Assembly (NCBI GenBank): GCA_965230425.1 | Contig: CBDDKW010000013.1 | Coordinates: forward strand, 1 to 64,000 | Origin: CBDDKW01 sp965230425 | GTDB taxonomy: Bacteria; Pseudomonadota; Gammaproteobacteria; UBA1113 | Length of the DNA: 64,000 nt | Reading direction: 5' to 3' | In this document: piece after piece, positions 8,814-16,812 of the stretch | How the letters are laid out: each line of letters begins with the position of its first letter | Numbering within the stretch: position 1 is the stretch's first letter | Position numbers and translations under genes: made by a program | The notes under the pieces: model-generated | Databases searched by the model: none | What the model was told of the DNA's origin: nothing | The model's input: only the letters and a program-made list of their open reading frames with translations

Positions 8814-9782
8814 TCAGTCAGTTTTTCCTAATCCATAGTTACTTTGAACTCTCTCCAGTAAGTAGTCACCATACATAATATCATTGTATGGACTTGATAG
8901 ATCAGATCTAATGAAAGCTGGTAATGTGCTTATCATTGTATGCATGTTGGGGTCAAAGAAAAAAGGTATTGAATAACGTGCTTCGCCTGTACGATTAATC
9001 ACACGATGTGGAGTCGATAAAAATTCATTATTTGTCCAATGTCGGATTATGTCACCTGTATTTAACACAAGTGAATGTGGTATATATGGCACCGTTATCC
9101 ACTCATTTTTCTGAGTACGGACTTCAAGTCCTTCTTGCTCTTGCTGAGCTAATAATGTAATAAAACCATAATCAGTATGTGGTGCAAGCCCGTATAAGTC
9201 GTCAGGGATCTGAGAAGCTTGTTTTGGATAATATTGTAATCTAAGAAAATAAGTCGGCCAGTCAAAATAATCTTTGAATGATGAAACGTCAATATCAAAT
9301 GCGATTGCGAAGACTTCTAATAATTTATATGCCAGTACTAACATCGCATCACGATAGTCCTCTACTGATTGCCTAAAGTTTATTAAAATATTTTCATTAG
9401 GCCATTGATTAGGGCCTGCGAGATAATGGCCAGTTTGATAATCAGGGTGATCTTTTGGTAAATCAAATGCCATAATAAAAGATTCACGCTGATTAGGCTT
9501 TTTGGCCTCTCCTTCTGATGAGAGCTTGAGCTGCGAGGCATTCAGTGGCATAAACCCACGAAAGCTGTGGTTTTGCTTGATTTGCATCTTTAATGCTGTT
9601 GGTAGTGCATGAAAGGCATGTGCTGCCGTAAAAATATTATTGAGCAATGCTGTGGGGATATGATGATTCACTAATATCCCGAAACCAATAGTTGTATAGA
9701 TATGCTCTATCTCACAGGCTAATTTCTCTAGGGCATTTTTGCTACCATTCCATAGCGGTGCTAAATCTATGATCGGGATCAT
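8814..9782 (-). CDS. 2-oxoglutarate/Fe(II)-dependent oxygenase (isopenicillin N synthase-like)
   Basis: This 322-aa enzyme has an N-terminal DIOX_N-like half (FGILVNHHIP) and a C-terminal jelly roll. The iron triad is His202 and Asp204 in APHTDYGFITLL and His259 in STPHRV; Arg269 with Ser271 in RYSIPFFF binds 2-oxoglutarate. Family members hydroxylate, desaturate or cyclise small molecules, and bacterial homologues often hydroxylate amino acids or their derivatives. It is the first gene of a six-gene minus-strand operon and diverges from the nucleotidyltransferase gene across about 150 bases, where a shared regulatory region is likely. Confidence 0.88.
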   Translation of the reverse strand: MIPIIDLAPLWNGSKNALEKLACEIEHIYTTIGFGILVNHHIPTALLNNIFTAAHAFHALPTALKMQIKQNHSFRGFMPLNASQLKLSSEGEAKKPNQRESFIMAFDLPKDHPDYQTGHYLAGPNQWPNENILINFRQSVEDYRDAMLVLAYKLLEVFAIAFDIDVSSFKDYFDWPTYFLRLQYYPKQASQIPDDLYGLAPHTDYGFITLLAQQEQEGLEVRTQKNEWITVPYIPHSLVLNTGDIIRHWTNNEFLSTPHRVINRTGEARYSIPFFFDPNMHTMISTLPAFIRSDLSSPYNDIMYGDYLLERVQSNYGLGKTD

Positions 9783-9933
9783 AGTGAGTTCCTAAATATT
9801 TATTTTGATAGTTCAATGAGTTATCTTACGGTCATTTGAAATATTGATTATAACAACCTAGGCATTTATAATCAATACAGAAAATAATTATCAGCTCAAT
9901 ATAACTGATGTTCTCATATCAGAATAGGCATAT

Positions 9934-10797
9934 ATGGATACAATGACTAACTTTGAACAAAAAGCGCAACCTTTATTAGAGATATTTCAAATTAAAGCCC
10001 TTCATTATTTTGGTTGTAGGGTTATTTCACTGTTTAAATTTGGTAGTTTAGGTGCACATGGTGACTTCTCATTATGTAGTGATGTGGATGTCGCTATTAT
10101 GCTTGATCACATCCAGGTTGATGACGATCAAAAAATACAATTATTAGCTACTGAGCTTGAAAACAGTCATTTAGAGTATGCGAGCAGATTATCTATTTTT
10201 TGGAGCAGCTATCAAGAGAATGATTATCTGAATGATAATGGTCGTATGCCCTCATTAGACAGGCTTGACCTAATTAAAAACGCCATTTTACTATACGGCA
10301 ATGATCAAAGAACAAATTTAAAATTACCCACCCATATTGATGTGGCGATAAGTTGTGCAAAATTTATTAATGTATTTTTGCTAACTGATGAAAAATTATA
10401 TGAGCTATTATCTAATCGAACTAGTATTTTGGAAAAAGGGGCACGCTATTTTTCTAAATTTGTATTATTCCCTCTGCGTCTAGTATTTACGATCAATCAC
10501 CCAGGACTAGTCGACTCAAATCAGGATGCAGTAAATTATTTTTATAATACCTGGGGAAAAGCGCAAGCTCCTGAAGTAAATGAGTTGGTTAACATGGCTT
10601 ATGCTGCAAGAGGACGACATTATAAAACTATCATAAATGTAAAATCTGAAATATTGACTGGACTATTAGACCTCTATGTACATTGCATACGGGAATATAT
10701 ACGCTATTTTAAAAATAACTCCTCTATTAGTGATTTCAGTATAACTGAAAAACTAAAAAATCTATTAGAAAAGATAACTGATATAGAAAGTAGGTAA
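9934..10797 (+). CDS. Nucleotidyltransferase-fold protein (MNT/ANT type)
   Basis: The 287-aa protein begins with a polymerase-beta-like nucleotidyltransferase fold. Gly37-Ser38 (FKFGSLG) and the Asp50/Asp52 pair (CSDVDVAIM) are the catalytic GS...DxD signature. The remainder is helical, as in aminoglycoside- or HEPN-associated nucleotidyltransferases. It would transfer a nucleotide monophosphate to a small molecule or protein. The next gene starts right after its stop, so the two are cotranscribed. A role in the neighbouring amino acid pathway (for example activating or masking a metabolite) is inference; resistance is the alternative. Confidence 0.75.
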   Translation: MDTMTNFEQKAQPLLEIFQIKALHYFGCRVISLFKFGSLGAHGDFSLCSDVDVAIMLDHIQVDDDQKIQLLATELENSHLEYASRLSIFWSSYQENDYLNDNGRMPSLDRLDLIKNAILLYGNDQRTNLKLPTHIDVAISCAKFINVFLLTDEKLYELLSNRTSILEKGARYFSKFVLFPLRLVFTINHPGLVDSNQDAVNYFYNTWGKAQAPEVNELVNMAYAARGRHYKTIINVKSEILTGLLDLYVHCIREYIRYFKNNSSISDFSITEKLKNLLEKITDIESR

Positions 10798-10798
10798 T

Positions 10799-11623
10799 AT
10801 GATGTTTGAATATTTCAATGATAAAAAAATAGGTATCATGGGAGTTGGGAAACTTGGTCTAGTAATTGCTAAACTACTCTTAGACAAGCAGCTAATAGAT
10901 GAAAAACAATTATTAATTTCACATGGTCACTCATCAAAAACTAGAGAAAAAATCGAACAAGCTAATCTGCATAAAAATATTGTCGACGCTAAGAAGCTTG
11001 CAGCGAAATCTGATGTTATTTTCTTAGTAATAAGACCGCAAGATGCTCATATATTGAAACAATTTAGTTTCAATCAAAATGCTGAAATATTAAGTATGAT
11101 GGCAGCTACGAGCGTATCAACTATTACTACAATGACCGGGATACATAATGTTTTAAGAGTCATGGTCTGCGGTCCAGATGCTATTCGACAAGGTCATGGC
11201 ATTGCAGGAATCGTACCTTCTATGAATAATTCTTATTGCCATGATTTATTCCGTATACTAGGATGTAAAACTCTCTTTGTGAAAGAAGCATATGCACATT
11301 ATTTTTGTACATTTACTAGTCTACATGCCTTAGTCTTACTAAGTGATATAAACTCAGTCAATACTGCATTGTCGGAATTACAGCATGAAATCCCTTTGAA
11401 AGAATTAAATCTACAGCATGATATTATGCCCTGGCTTAAAAGTACTGCCCTGCCACTACTAACCCATGATGAAATAGAAAGATATCTACAAGCAATGTCA
11501 ACCGGTGGAGGTATAACAGCAGCAATGTTAAACAACTATAAAAATACTCTCTCATGTACCGAAGCACTTCATGCAGGAATAAGGCGAAGTCAAGCAATAG
11601 CAAAAGAAATTCATAACCAGTAA
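10799..11623 (+). CDS. Pyrroline-5-carboxylate reductase-like NAD(P)-dependent imine reductase
   Basis: The 274-aa protein has an N-terminal Rossmann motif GVGKLG (residues 15-20) and FLVIRPQ, which corresponds to the ProC FLAVKPQ segment. A C-terminal helical dimerisation domain ends in MSTGGGITAAML, equivalent to the ProC GGTT loop. It thus belongs to the pyrroline-5-carboxylate reductase family, which reduces cyclic imines such as P5C or Delta1-piperideine-6-carboxylate. Divergence from ProC in the first half and the clustering suggest a specialised role. Its start overlaps the end of the preceding gene region (TAATATGATG). In a lysine-derived pathway it could reduce an aminoadipate-semialdehyde imine; this is speculative. 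Confidence 0.75.
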   Translation: MMFEYFNDKKIGIMGVGKLGLVIAKLLLDKQLIDEKQLLISHGHSSKTREKIEQANLHKNIVDAKKLAAKSDVIFLVIRPQDAHILKQFSFNQNAEILSMMAATSVSTITTMTGIHNVLRVMVCGPDAIRQGHGIAGIVPSMNNSYCHDLFRILGCKTLFVKEAYAHYFCTFTSLHALVLLSDINSVNTALSELQHEIPLKELNLQHDIMPWLKSTALPLLTHDEIERYLQAMSTGGGITAAMLNNYKNTLSCTEALHAGIRRSQAIAKEIHNQ

Positions 11624-11714
11624 ACACGGTATATCAATAGATATACTAGTTTTATTTGGCTCCCTACTTCATAAATACTGTTCGGTGCACTGTCTAAAAT
11701 AGAATTATTGTTTA

Positions 11715-11945
11715 TTAACGCCTACAGGGCTTAGAAAATCTCTGCATCATGTGCCCTGTTAATTCTTGTATAGATAAACTAATATCCGTCAATACGTTTT
11801 CTGCAGAGATATACCTATATCCACAATAACATTCATCATAACCTAATTGAGTGACTTCACCACGACTAATTTCAGTGGACTGGAAACGCTTACCATATAG
11901 ATAGCGTGCCTCGTGATTGAATGTACGGGTAAAAATATATCCCAT
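11715..11945 (-). CDS. Small hypothetical protein downstream of the dipeptidase gene
   Basis: A 76-aa frame lies 30 bases after the VanX-type gene on the same strand. It is rich in Tyr and Arg and has a CYCGY cluster; no known domain is recognised. It starts MGYIFTRTF and ends with basic residues. The short gap to the dipeptidase gene favours a real small gene, or it could be the tail of a larger decayed one. Function unknown. Confidence 0.4.
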   Translation of the reverse strand: MGYIFTRTFNHEARYLYGKRFQSTEISRGEVTQLGYDECYCGYRYISAENVLTDISLSIQELTGHMMQRFSKPCRR

Positions 11946-11975
11946 CCTTCTTATTACTAAAATAATATAATTTCG

Positions 11976-12683
11976 TCATGATAAAAAATACTTAAATTTT
12001 AATAAATCCTCAACACTACCGTAAATAGCTGTAGTTTTCTTTTTATGATAAGCCCAATATCTATCCCCATATGAAAAGTGCCACCATTCGGTTGGATAGT
12101 TCACAAAGTCAAAACTACTCATCACATCTAATAATATTTTGCGGTTTTCACGTGCTTGCTTATGTAGATTTGGGCATTCTGTTAAGCATAGTTCAGGCGG
12201 CACTTGCAACCAATCTTTAGCAGCCATACCCATATCAACTAAGCGTCCATCCTTCATAACTATTTCAATATCGACGGCTGCGCCTGTATTATGTGCTGGA
12301 ATATTTGTCGAACCATCAAAATTAGTAACAGGTGAAACCAAGCGTGTTGTTTCATAGAAGATGGCCTCTGCAGATTTACCAGGATCTTTGCGCAGTACTT
12401 GTTGATATTGTTGATCAAATAATAACTGCTGAACTTTTTTACTACGAAAGCCTTCATAAACTCTAAAATACCAGTTGTTGGGCAACTGCTTCTGGGCTAA
12501 ACATAGTTTCTTATAAACTGACACTCGCAGCCAAGTATAATCGTCTTGCGTTAGGGGCGATTCAGGTACAGGGCCATACATTATTTCATTTTGGTTTTTT
12601 AAATTGATTAAGTCTTCATGGCATTCCTCTATGGGGATCTGAAGAATCCGAGGGTCGACAATATTTATAATATCTACACTCAT
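11976..12683 (-). CDS. ddpX: D-alanyl-D-alanine dipeptidase (VanX/DdpX family)
   Basis: This 235-aa enzyme carries the full zinc-peptidase signature. His131 and Asp138 lie in HNTGAAVDIE, the catalytic Glu199 and third zinc ligand His202 in YPTEWWHFS, and Arg80 in EGFRS corresponds to the VanX transition-state Arg. The family hydrolyses D-Ala-D-Ala dipeptide: VanX for glycopeptide resistance, DdpX for recycling or use of the dipeptide. No vanH, vanA or vanRS is nearby, so peptidoglycan turnover or nutrition is more likely. The ATG at 12683 gives normal length with GGGAAAG upstream; a longer frame to 12731 is possible. A degenerate copy of a palindrome lies upstream at 12776-12792. Confidence 0.88.
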   Translation of the reverse strand: MSVDIINIVDPRILQIPIEECHEDLINLKNQNEIMYGPVPESPLTQDDYTWLRVSVYKKLCLAQKQLPNNWYFRVYEGFRSKKVQQLLFDQQYQQVLRKDPGKSAEAIFYETTRLVSPVTNFDGSTNIPAHNTGAAVDIEIVMKDGRLVDMGMAAKDWLQVPPELCLTECPNLHKQARENRKILLDVMSSFDFVNYPTEWWHFSYGDRYWAYHKKKTTAIYGSVEDLLKFKYFLS

Positions 12684-12954
12684 AGTACGTGCTTTCCCAA
12701 CTCTATGGCATCTACTTGCCATTTTATTCATTCTGGATAGGCTAATTCACGATTTCCAACAGCCTTCAATCGCTATCCTACCAATAGGTCGAATAAAAGC
12801 AAAGCCCTCTTCAACCTGAATTTTAATACAAACAGTACTACCTTTAAGCATATCAGAATTGTGTCCAGGGTCATCACAGACTTACTCATTAGAGTAATGT
12901 TTAACATCAGCAGCTATACAGGTATGCTATTATCAGAAGGCTATTGCACTTTGT

Positions 12955-12972
12955 CCTACCAATTGGTAGGAT
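12955..12972. promoter_or_regulatory. Perfect 18-bp palindrome, candidate operator
   Basis: TCCTACCAATTGGTAGGA reads the same on both strands. A near copy of its left two thirds occurs at 12776-12792, about 90 bases upstream of the dipeptidase start. Two related dyads in a divergent intergenic region suggest a repressor or activator site. The binding protein is unknown. Confidence 0.5.
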
Positions 12973-13136
12973 AGTAACTCGTGAACAGCCCACAGTTGTA
13001 TTGCAGTGAGTCCTTCTATGTTGAAAGCCTTGAAACATTATCGAGTTCATTACTGACAGTTATCCGCCTACCCTGCACCTAATGAACAATTGCCATTGAT
13101 TGGCCATAAAAGAAAAAATGCTATAGTTTAATACGC

Positions 13137-13152
13137 ACCGTAAATTTACGGT
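13137..13152. promoter_or_regulatory. Perfect 16-bp palindrome, candidate operator
   Basis: ACCGTAAATTTACGGT is a perfect dyad located 122 bases upstream of the isochorismatase-fold gene. Its arms resemble the inverted repeat ACCATAAATTT/AAATTTATGGT upstream of the N-monooxygenase operon at 2289-2343, so one regulator could see both. This is inference from sequence likeness only. Confidence 0.45.
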
Positions 13153-13273
13153 ATCTAAAATATATAATTAATGTATCATTTATACATATTGTTTGTACGA
13201 CAAACTCGTAATAAATATTAACTAGTTATTAAGCATGGTTAAGTGATAATTTGATTAAATAGTGAGGTTTCAT

Positions 13274-13852
13274 ATGAAAAAAGGCTTGCTTGTCGTTGAT
13301 ATGATTAATGGTATTGCTGCTAATGGTTCCTGCAGTAAATATGTCCAGCAAGCTCCTGTACTGGATAACATTAATAAATTAATTACTACTTTCAGAAAGC
13401 AAAAACTCCCTATTTATTTTATTCGCCTTGCCTTTGAAGAAAATTATCCTGACTATCCAGCACACTCTAAGATATTTAACGCGATTAGAAATAATCATAA
13501 ATTCCTTATCGGCAGTGATGATGTTAACTTTATCGATGGTTTAGATTATCAAGAGAATAAAGACCGCGTTTTTAATAAAACTGCGACTAATCCTTTCCAT
13601 CATTCAGGCTTATTAGATGCTATCCTAGAAGATAACGTTGAACACCTTATTTTCACCGGCCTTGCAACTGATAATGCGATTAATATAGGCTCACGCTTTG
13701 CACATGATGAAGGCTTTAAAACAACTGTGGTAGATGATGCCTGCGGTGCTAGTACTATAGAGATGCATGAGGCTGCTTTAATGTTGCTTAATAAGATTGT
13801 GAATGAAATGACAGATACAGAAAATTTTATTAAAGAATATAGTGAGAAATAG
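13274..13852 (+). CDS. Isochorismatase-fold protein lacking the catalytic Cys
   Basis: This 192-aa protein has the cysteine-hydrolase (nicotinamidase/isochorismatase) fold. Asp9 in LLVVDM and Lys102 in FNKTATNPF are the first two members of the usual Asp-Lys-Cys triad. In TGLATDNAINIGS the nucleophile position holds Ala135 instead of Cys. True isochorismatases lack this Cys and act on vinyl ethers, so it may be an isochorismatase-like or non-amide hydrolase. The start is the ATG at 13274, with AGG about seven bases upstream; a GTG at 13262 is in frame. It heads a plus-strand set with an SDR relic and a cupin gene. Confidence 0.78.
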   Translation: MKKGLLVVDMINGIAANGSCSKYVQQAPVLDNINKLITTFRKQKLPIYFIRLAFEENYPDYPAHSKIFNAIRNNHKFLIGSDDVNFIDGLDYQENKDRVFNKTATNPFHHSGLLDAILEDNVEHLIFTGLATDNAINIGSRFAHDEGFKTTVVDDACGASTIEMHEAALMLLNKIVNEMTDTENFIKEYSEK

Positions 13853-13853
13853 T

Positions 13854-14064
13854 ATGTTTGATAATATCAAAAATAAAATAGTTTTAATTACAGGTGCATC
13901 ATCTGGCATTGGCTAATCATATTGCAGAGACAGTTATCTTCTGCGTATCTAGGCCTTCTCGTGTCAATATTGCAGAGGTTGTTGTTTATCCAACAGCACA
14001 TGTATCACCTGCCATTGTACATAGGCATGAAGAAAAGGAGAGTGAATATGGCAAACAAGATTAA
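13854..14064 (+). pseudogene. SDR gene collapsed by an internal deletion
   Basis: The frame opens with MFDNIKNKIVLITGASSGIG, an SDR N-terminus, and stops at TAA 13914-13916. In the +1 frame the sequence immediately continues as ANHIAETVIFCVSRPSRVNI and then AEVVVYPTAHVS, which is the C-terminus of a YdfG-like SDR. About 180 central residues, including the catalytic Ser-Tyr-Lys, are missing and the junction is out of frame. The relic runs to 14064 and overlaps the start of the cupin gene. It follows the preceding stop codon by one base, so it was part of the same operon. Confidence 0.85.
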
Positions 14065-14536
14065 CATTAATGAATTAGACTGGACCGAGCTAAACTGTGG
14101 AAACTTCTCTTCCTACCGAAAATCTCTAGGTCAGGCTGCAGGCGGTGAAATGCTTGGAACTAGTCTCTTTAAACTTTTACCTGGCAACAAAGCATTCCCC
14201 TATCATTGCCATTATGCCAATGAAGAAGCTATTTTGGTATTAGAGGGTGAAGGAACACTAAGGCTAGGTGATGAAAAAACCTTAATCAAGCAGCAAGATT
14301 ATATTGCCCTACCAAAAGGTGAAAGCCATGCTCACCAAGTAATAAATACTTCTGATCAGCCTCTTGTTTATCTCTGCTTCTCGACAATGATTGAGCCTGA
14401 AGTTATGTCATATCCTGACTCAGATAAAGTTGGCTTAATGACTGGTTCTGCACCTGGTGGTAAAAAACAATCGAAAAGTATTAAAGCATTTTTTCAAAAT
14501 GATTCAAATGTACCTTATGAACAAAATGAAGATTAA
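14048..14536 (+). CDS. Cupin-domain protein
   Basis: The 162-aa protein is a single cupin. YHCHYANEEAILVLEGEGTLRLGDE gives the first metal motif (His, His, Glu) and PKGESHAHQVINTSDQP the second-motif His. AAGGAGAGTGAAT directly precedes the ATG at 14048 and sets the start; the open frame extends to 13922, but that stretch overlaps the SDR relic. The C-terminal 45 residues, with GLMTGSAPGGKK, lie beyond the barrel and resemble cupins of unknown role near sugar or amino acid enzymes. Function unknown; it is the only intact gene of this small stretch besides the hydrolase. Confidence 0.8.
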   Translation: MANKININELDWTELNCGNFSSYRKSLGQAAGGEMLGTSLFKLLPGNKAFPYHCHYANEEAILVLEGEGTLRLGDEKTLIKQQDYIALPKGESHAHQVINTSDQPLVYLCFSTMIEPEVMSYPDSDKVGLMTGSAPGGKKQSKSIKAFFQNDSNVPYEQNED

Positions 14537-14563
14537 TGGTAACAGAAAAATTGGAGTATTATC

Positions 14564-14779
14564 ATGCCAAAGAATAAAATTGCACTGATTACAGGTGCAA
14601 GCCGTGGTATTGGTAAGGGCGTCGCTGGATACTTAGCTACTCTAGGTTATCATGTTATTTTGGTTGCACGTACAGAAGAGGCATTAAAAGTACTCTGCGG
14701 TGATATTAACGCTCAACAGGTTTCTGCATCTTATTATGCTCTAGATTTGGTTAAAAAGGCTAAAAATATAAATATTTAA
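14564..14779 (+). pseudogene. Truncated SDR (N-terminal Rossmann half only)
   Basis: The 71-aa frame starts MPKNKIALITGASRGIGKG, a classical SDR cofactor motif, and includes the second-strand VARTEEAL. After ASYYALDL the sequence no longer looks like an SDR and ends in a Lys/Asn-rich tail and stop. The NNAG, Ser and YxxxK parts are absent and not found in other frames downstream. This is the second dead SDR within one kilobase. The 244 bases after it hold no recognised gene. Confidence 0.75.
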
Positions 14780-15023
14780 AATCAAATAGTTACGATAAAT
14801 GACGGTGTTTCTTCAGATTTTATTTTTATAATCAACAGGTTAAATAAAGCAGATTACGATTTGGTACACTGCTGGGATCAAGACCACATTCAGTAACTAT
14901 AATTATTCCAGTAATTACGGGTGATACATTGTATACCTGCCTGTCACCAGTCGACGGCTTTGCTGCTCATTTAAACTAGTTTACAAGTTTCAACATATCT
15001 GTGTTCGTTAGCTCAGGAGAAGA

Positions 15024-15842
15024 TTAAGAAAGCTCACTTTGACACCGATCGCACATATAACTAATTTGATGATTATCATTGTTCCATATAGATAACACTG
15101 ATTCTGGAAATATATTACTACAATTCTGGCACTCATGTGCATCCTCTTGCCCATCACAAAACGTGCATCTATAATGAAATCGATTATTTAATTCTTCGTG
15201 TAAAACTAGTGTTTTTTGTCCGCATTCACTACAAAAATTAATTTTATTCTCACAATAACACTCATTATAATTATCTTTATAGATAGGAATTGAAATATCA
15301 TCACAAAGTTGTTCAGCTTTTTTTAATTGATTTTCAAACTCAAAAACAGAGTGCATTAGTTGAGCGCGATATTTTTTATCAACTAATCCTCCTAGATCTA
15401 AGTTACGTTCGCTGCAAATATCTCTACATTCTTTGAGTATCGATAATATATTAACATTTACAGATTTTTTTCTGTATGAATATTCACTATGCATAAATTG
15501 ATTACGTAAATCTTTGAGCCGTTTTATTTTATTATCAATATTAATATTAAAACAGTTTGATAGAAAAATGCACGAGTCATCAAATGATATAGTCTTAGGA
15601 TCTTTGTTTTTATTGAATGCCTTAGTATATACACCTTTATATATTAATTTTGGGTGTATTTCGGTAATCATTAACTTAAAAAGAAGTTCAATACTGTGAC
15701 AAAGTAAAATTGTCGTATATTTTAATCGTTGGATTTCATTCTGGCTATTATCGAAGTAAATTTCTAATGCTTTATTTAAGCTACAGGCAGCATTGTCTCT
15801 GAATGTAAAATTAATTTTATCATTATCAGTGATTTTTGACAT
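15024..15842 (-). CDS. HEPN-like protein with C-terminal zinc ribbons
   Basis: Most of the first 180 residues of this 272-aa protein look helical. RLKDLRNQFMHSEYS contains Arg113-Asn114 and His118, the R-x4-H pattern of HEPN ribonucleases and abortive-infection toxins. The C-terminus has four CxxC pairs (204/207, 226/229, 238/241, 264/267), forming two zinc ribbons that could bind nucleic acid. No antitoxin gene is evident next to it. A defence or toxin-like RNase role is plausible but inferred only from the motif. It lies at the start of the accessory region, next to the inverted Nudix-gene copy. Confidence 0.6.
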   Translation of the reverse strand: MSKITDNDKINFTFRDNAACSLNKALEIYFDNSQNEIQRLKYTTILLCHSIELLFKLMITEIHPKLIYKGVYTKAFNKNKDPKTISFDDSCIFLSNCFNINIDNKIKRLKDLRNQFMHSEYSYRKKSVNVNILSILKECRDICSERNLDLGGLVDKKYRAQLMHSVFEFENQLKKAEQLCDDISIPIYKDNYNECYCENKINFCSECGQKTLVLHEELNNRFHYRCTFCDGQEDAHECQNCSNIFPESVLSIWNNDNHQISYMCDRCQSELS

Positions 15843-15979
15843 TTTTAATGTCCTTAATTTAGCCAGATATCATTTAGTATAAATCATAGCATACCTGTAT
15901 ACATTATCAAATATCCAAATCAATTAGTTGTCAAGAGTTTGTGCTCTACCTGTGGCTGCCTTCAATAATGATATCTATC

Positions 15980-16734
15980 AAGAGGTCATACTCTGGTATC
16001 CCATCACCGGTTGCCGATGTGATAACCTATGACGATGATGTACCATTCACTGTTGTTGAACATCTTTTTAGACATAATATGCTTGACGTAGAAAGTGATC
16101 TCAATTTTTATTTATATAGTTTTTTAGGTGTCGATACTAGAAAAAAAGAAGTAGATTTTTTATTATCATTAAGTACTGGTCTAAGAGAAAAATACTTCAT
16201 CATATCAAGCAGTATGATTATGAGGGGCGCGAATGGCAAAAGGTTTACTTTGTTTTGTTTGACATAGATATGGAATTATCTAATTCTTTGGTTTGTTCCG
16301 GCGACGACTTTATATTAGCTAATTTGGTATTACTTAAAGGTCCTATGCGCTGTTTTAAAGACGCCCCCATTAGATACAGCAATCGACTTATTCTTGAAGA
16401 CTTATTAAAATCAAATAACGTCTCAGACACAACAAAAAAGATGCTCGATGATATTGTTGCACTCGAAAATTTTCCGAAAGAATATATTGGAATAGCTATT
16501 CAATCTAAAAGGACAGATTTATTAGAACTGGTGCCTCAAATCCTATTACCCTCAGAAGTTGAATATTGTGATAATTATAAATATGAACAACTAGCTGAGG
16601 CAACAGGAGAGCCAGTTGTAATTGAGTGTGTGAATCAACTGAATAAAGTTGTATATGAAATGGTAGAGTCATATTTTATTCGAGAGCAAGCAAGACATCA
16701 ATTTACACGTCCTCCAGGACACAAGCTATTTTAA
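15980..16734 (+). pseudogene. Deleted, inverted copy of the Nudix-domain gene at 19953-22301
   Basis: This stretch is nearly identical, in opposite orientation, to the 3' half of the gene at 19953-22301. It begins at the codons for RSYSGIPSP (residue ~424 of the full protein) and runs to residue ~491. It then jumps about 350 bases, losing the region that holds the Nudix box, and resumes out of frame near residue 620. A second smaller deletion joins ARHQ directly to FTRPPGHKLF. Both deletion junctions have short shared sequence (AAAATA and CATCAA). No start or Nudix motif remains. Confidence 0.88.
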
Positions 16735-16780
16735 TTATAGAATAGACCATAAACTCATGATTAATTTTATAATCATGTGT
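16735..16780 (+). terminator. Hairpin after the Nudix pseudogene (inverted repeat of 19824-19868)
   Basis: CATGATTA and TAATCATG form a stem around an AT-rich loop near 16756-16777. The block, including the preceding AATAGACCATAAAC, is the inverted counterpart of the sequence downstream of the full Nudix gene. So the duplicated unit included this 3' hairpin. Terminator activity is likely but not certain. Confidence 0.5.
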
Positions 16781-16812
16781 GAGTGCACTGTCGTTTGCAA
16801 CGCTCATCTGTC

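Larger units (their letters stand above)
12684..13273. other. Divergent regulatory region with two perfect palindromes
   Basis: No gene is recognised in these roughly 590 bases between the dipeptidase gene (minus) and the isochorismatase-fold gene (plus). Two perfect palindromes are annotated separately at 12955 and 13137. A related half-palindrome, TCCTACCAATAGGTCGA, lies at 12776-12792. The middle of the region may hold remnants of lost genes. Confidence 0.5.

Noticed and set aside
1..11623. Hydroxamate siderophore cluster
   Set aside because: Only the N-hydroxylase fits. No IucA/IucC-like synthetase, NRPS, TonB receptor or clear Fur box is in the window, though genes to the left cannot be excluded.
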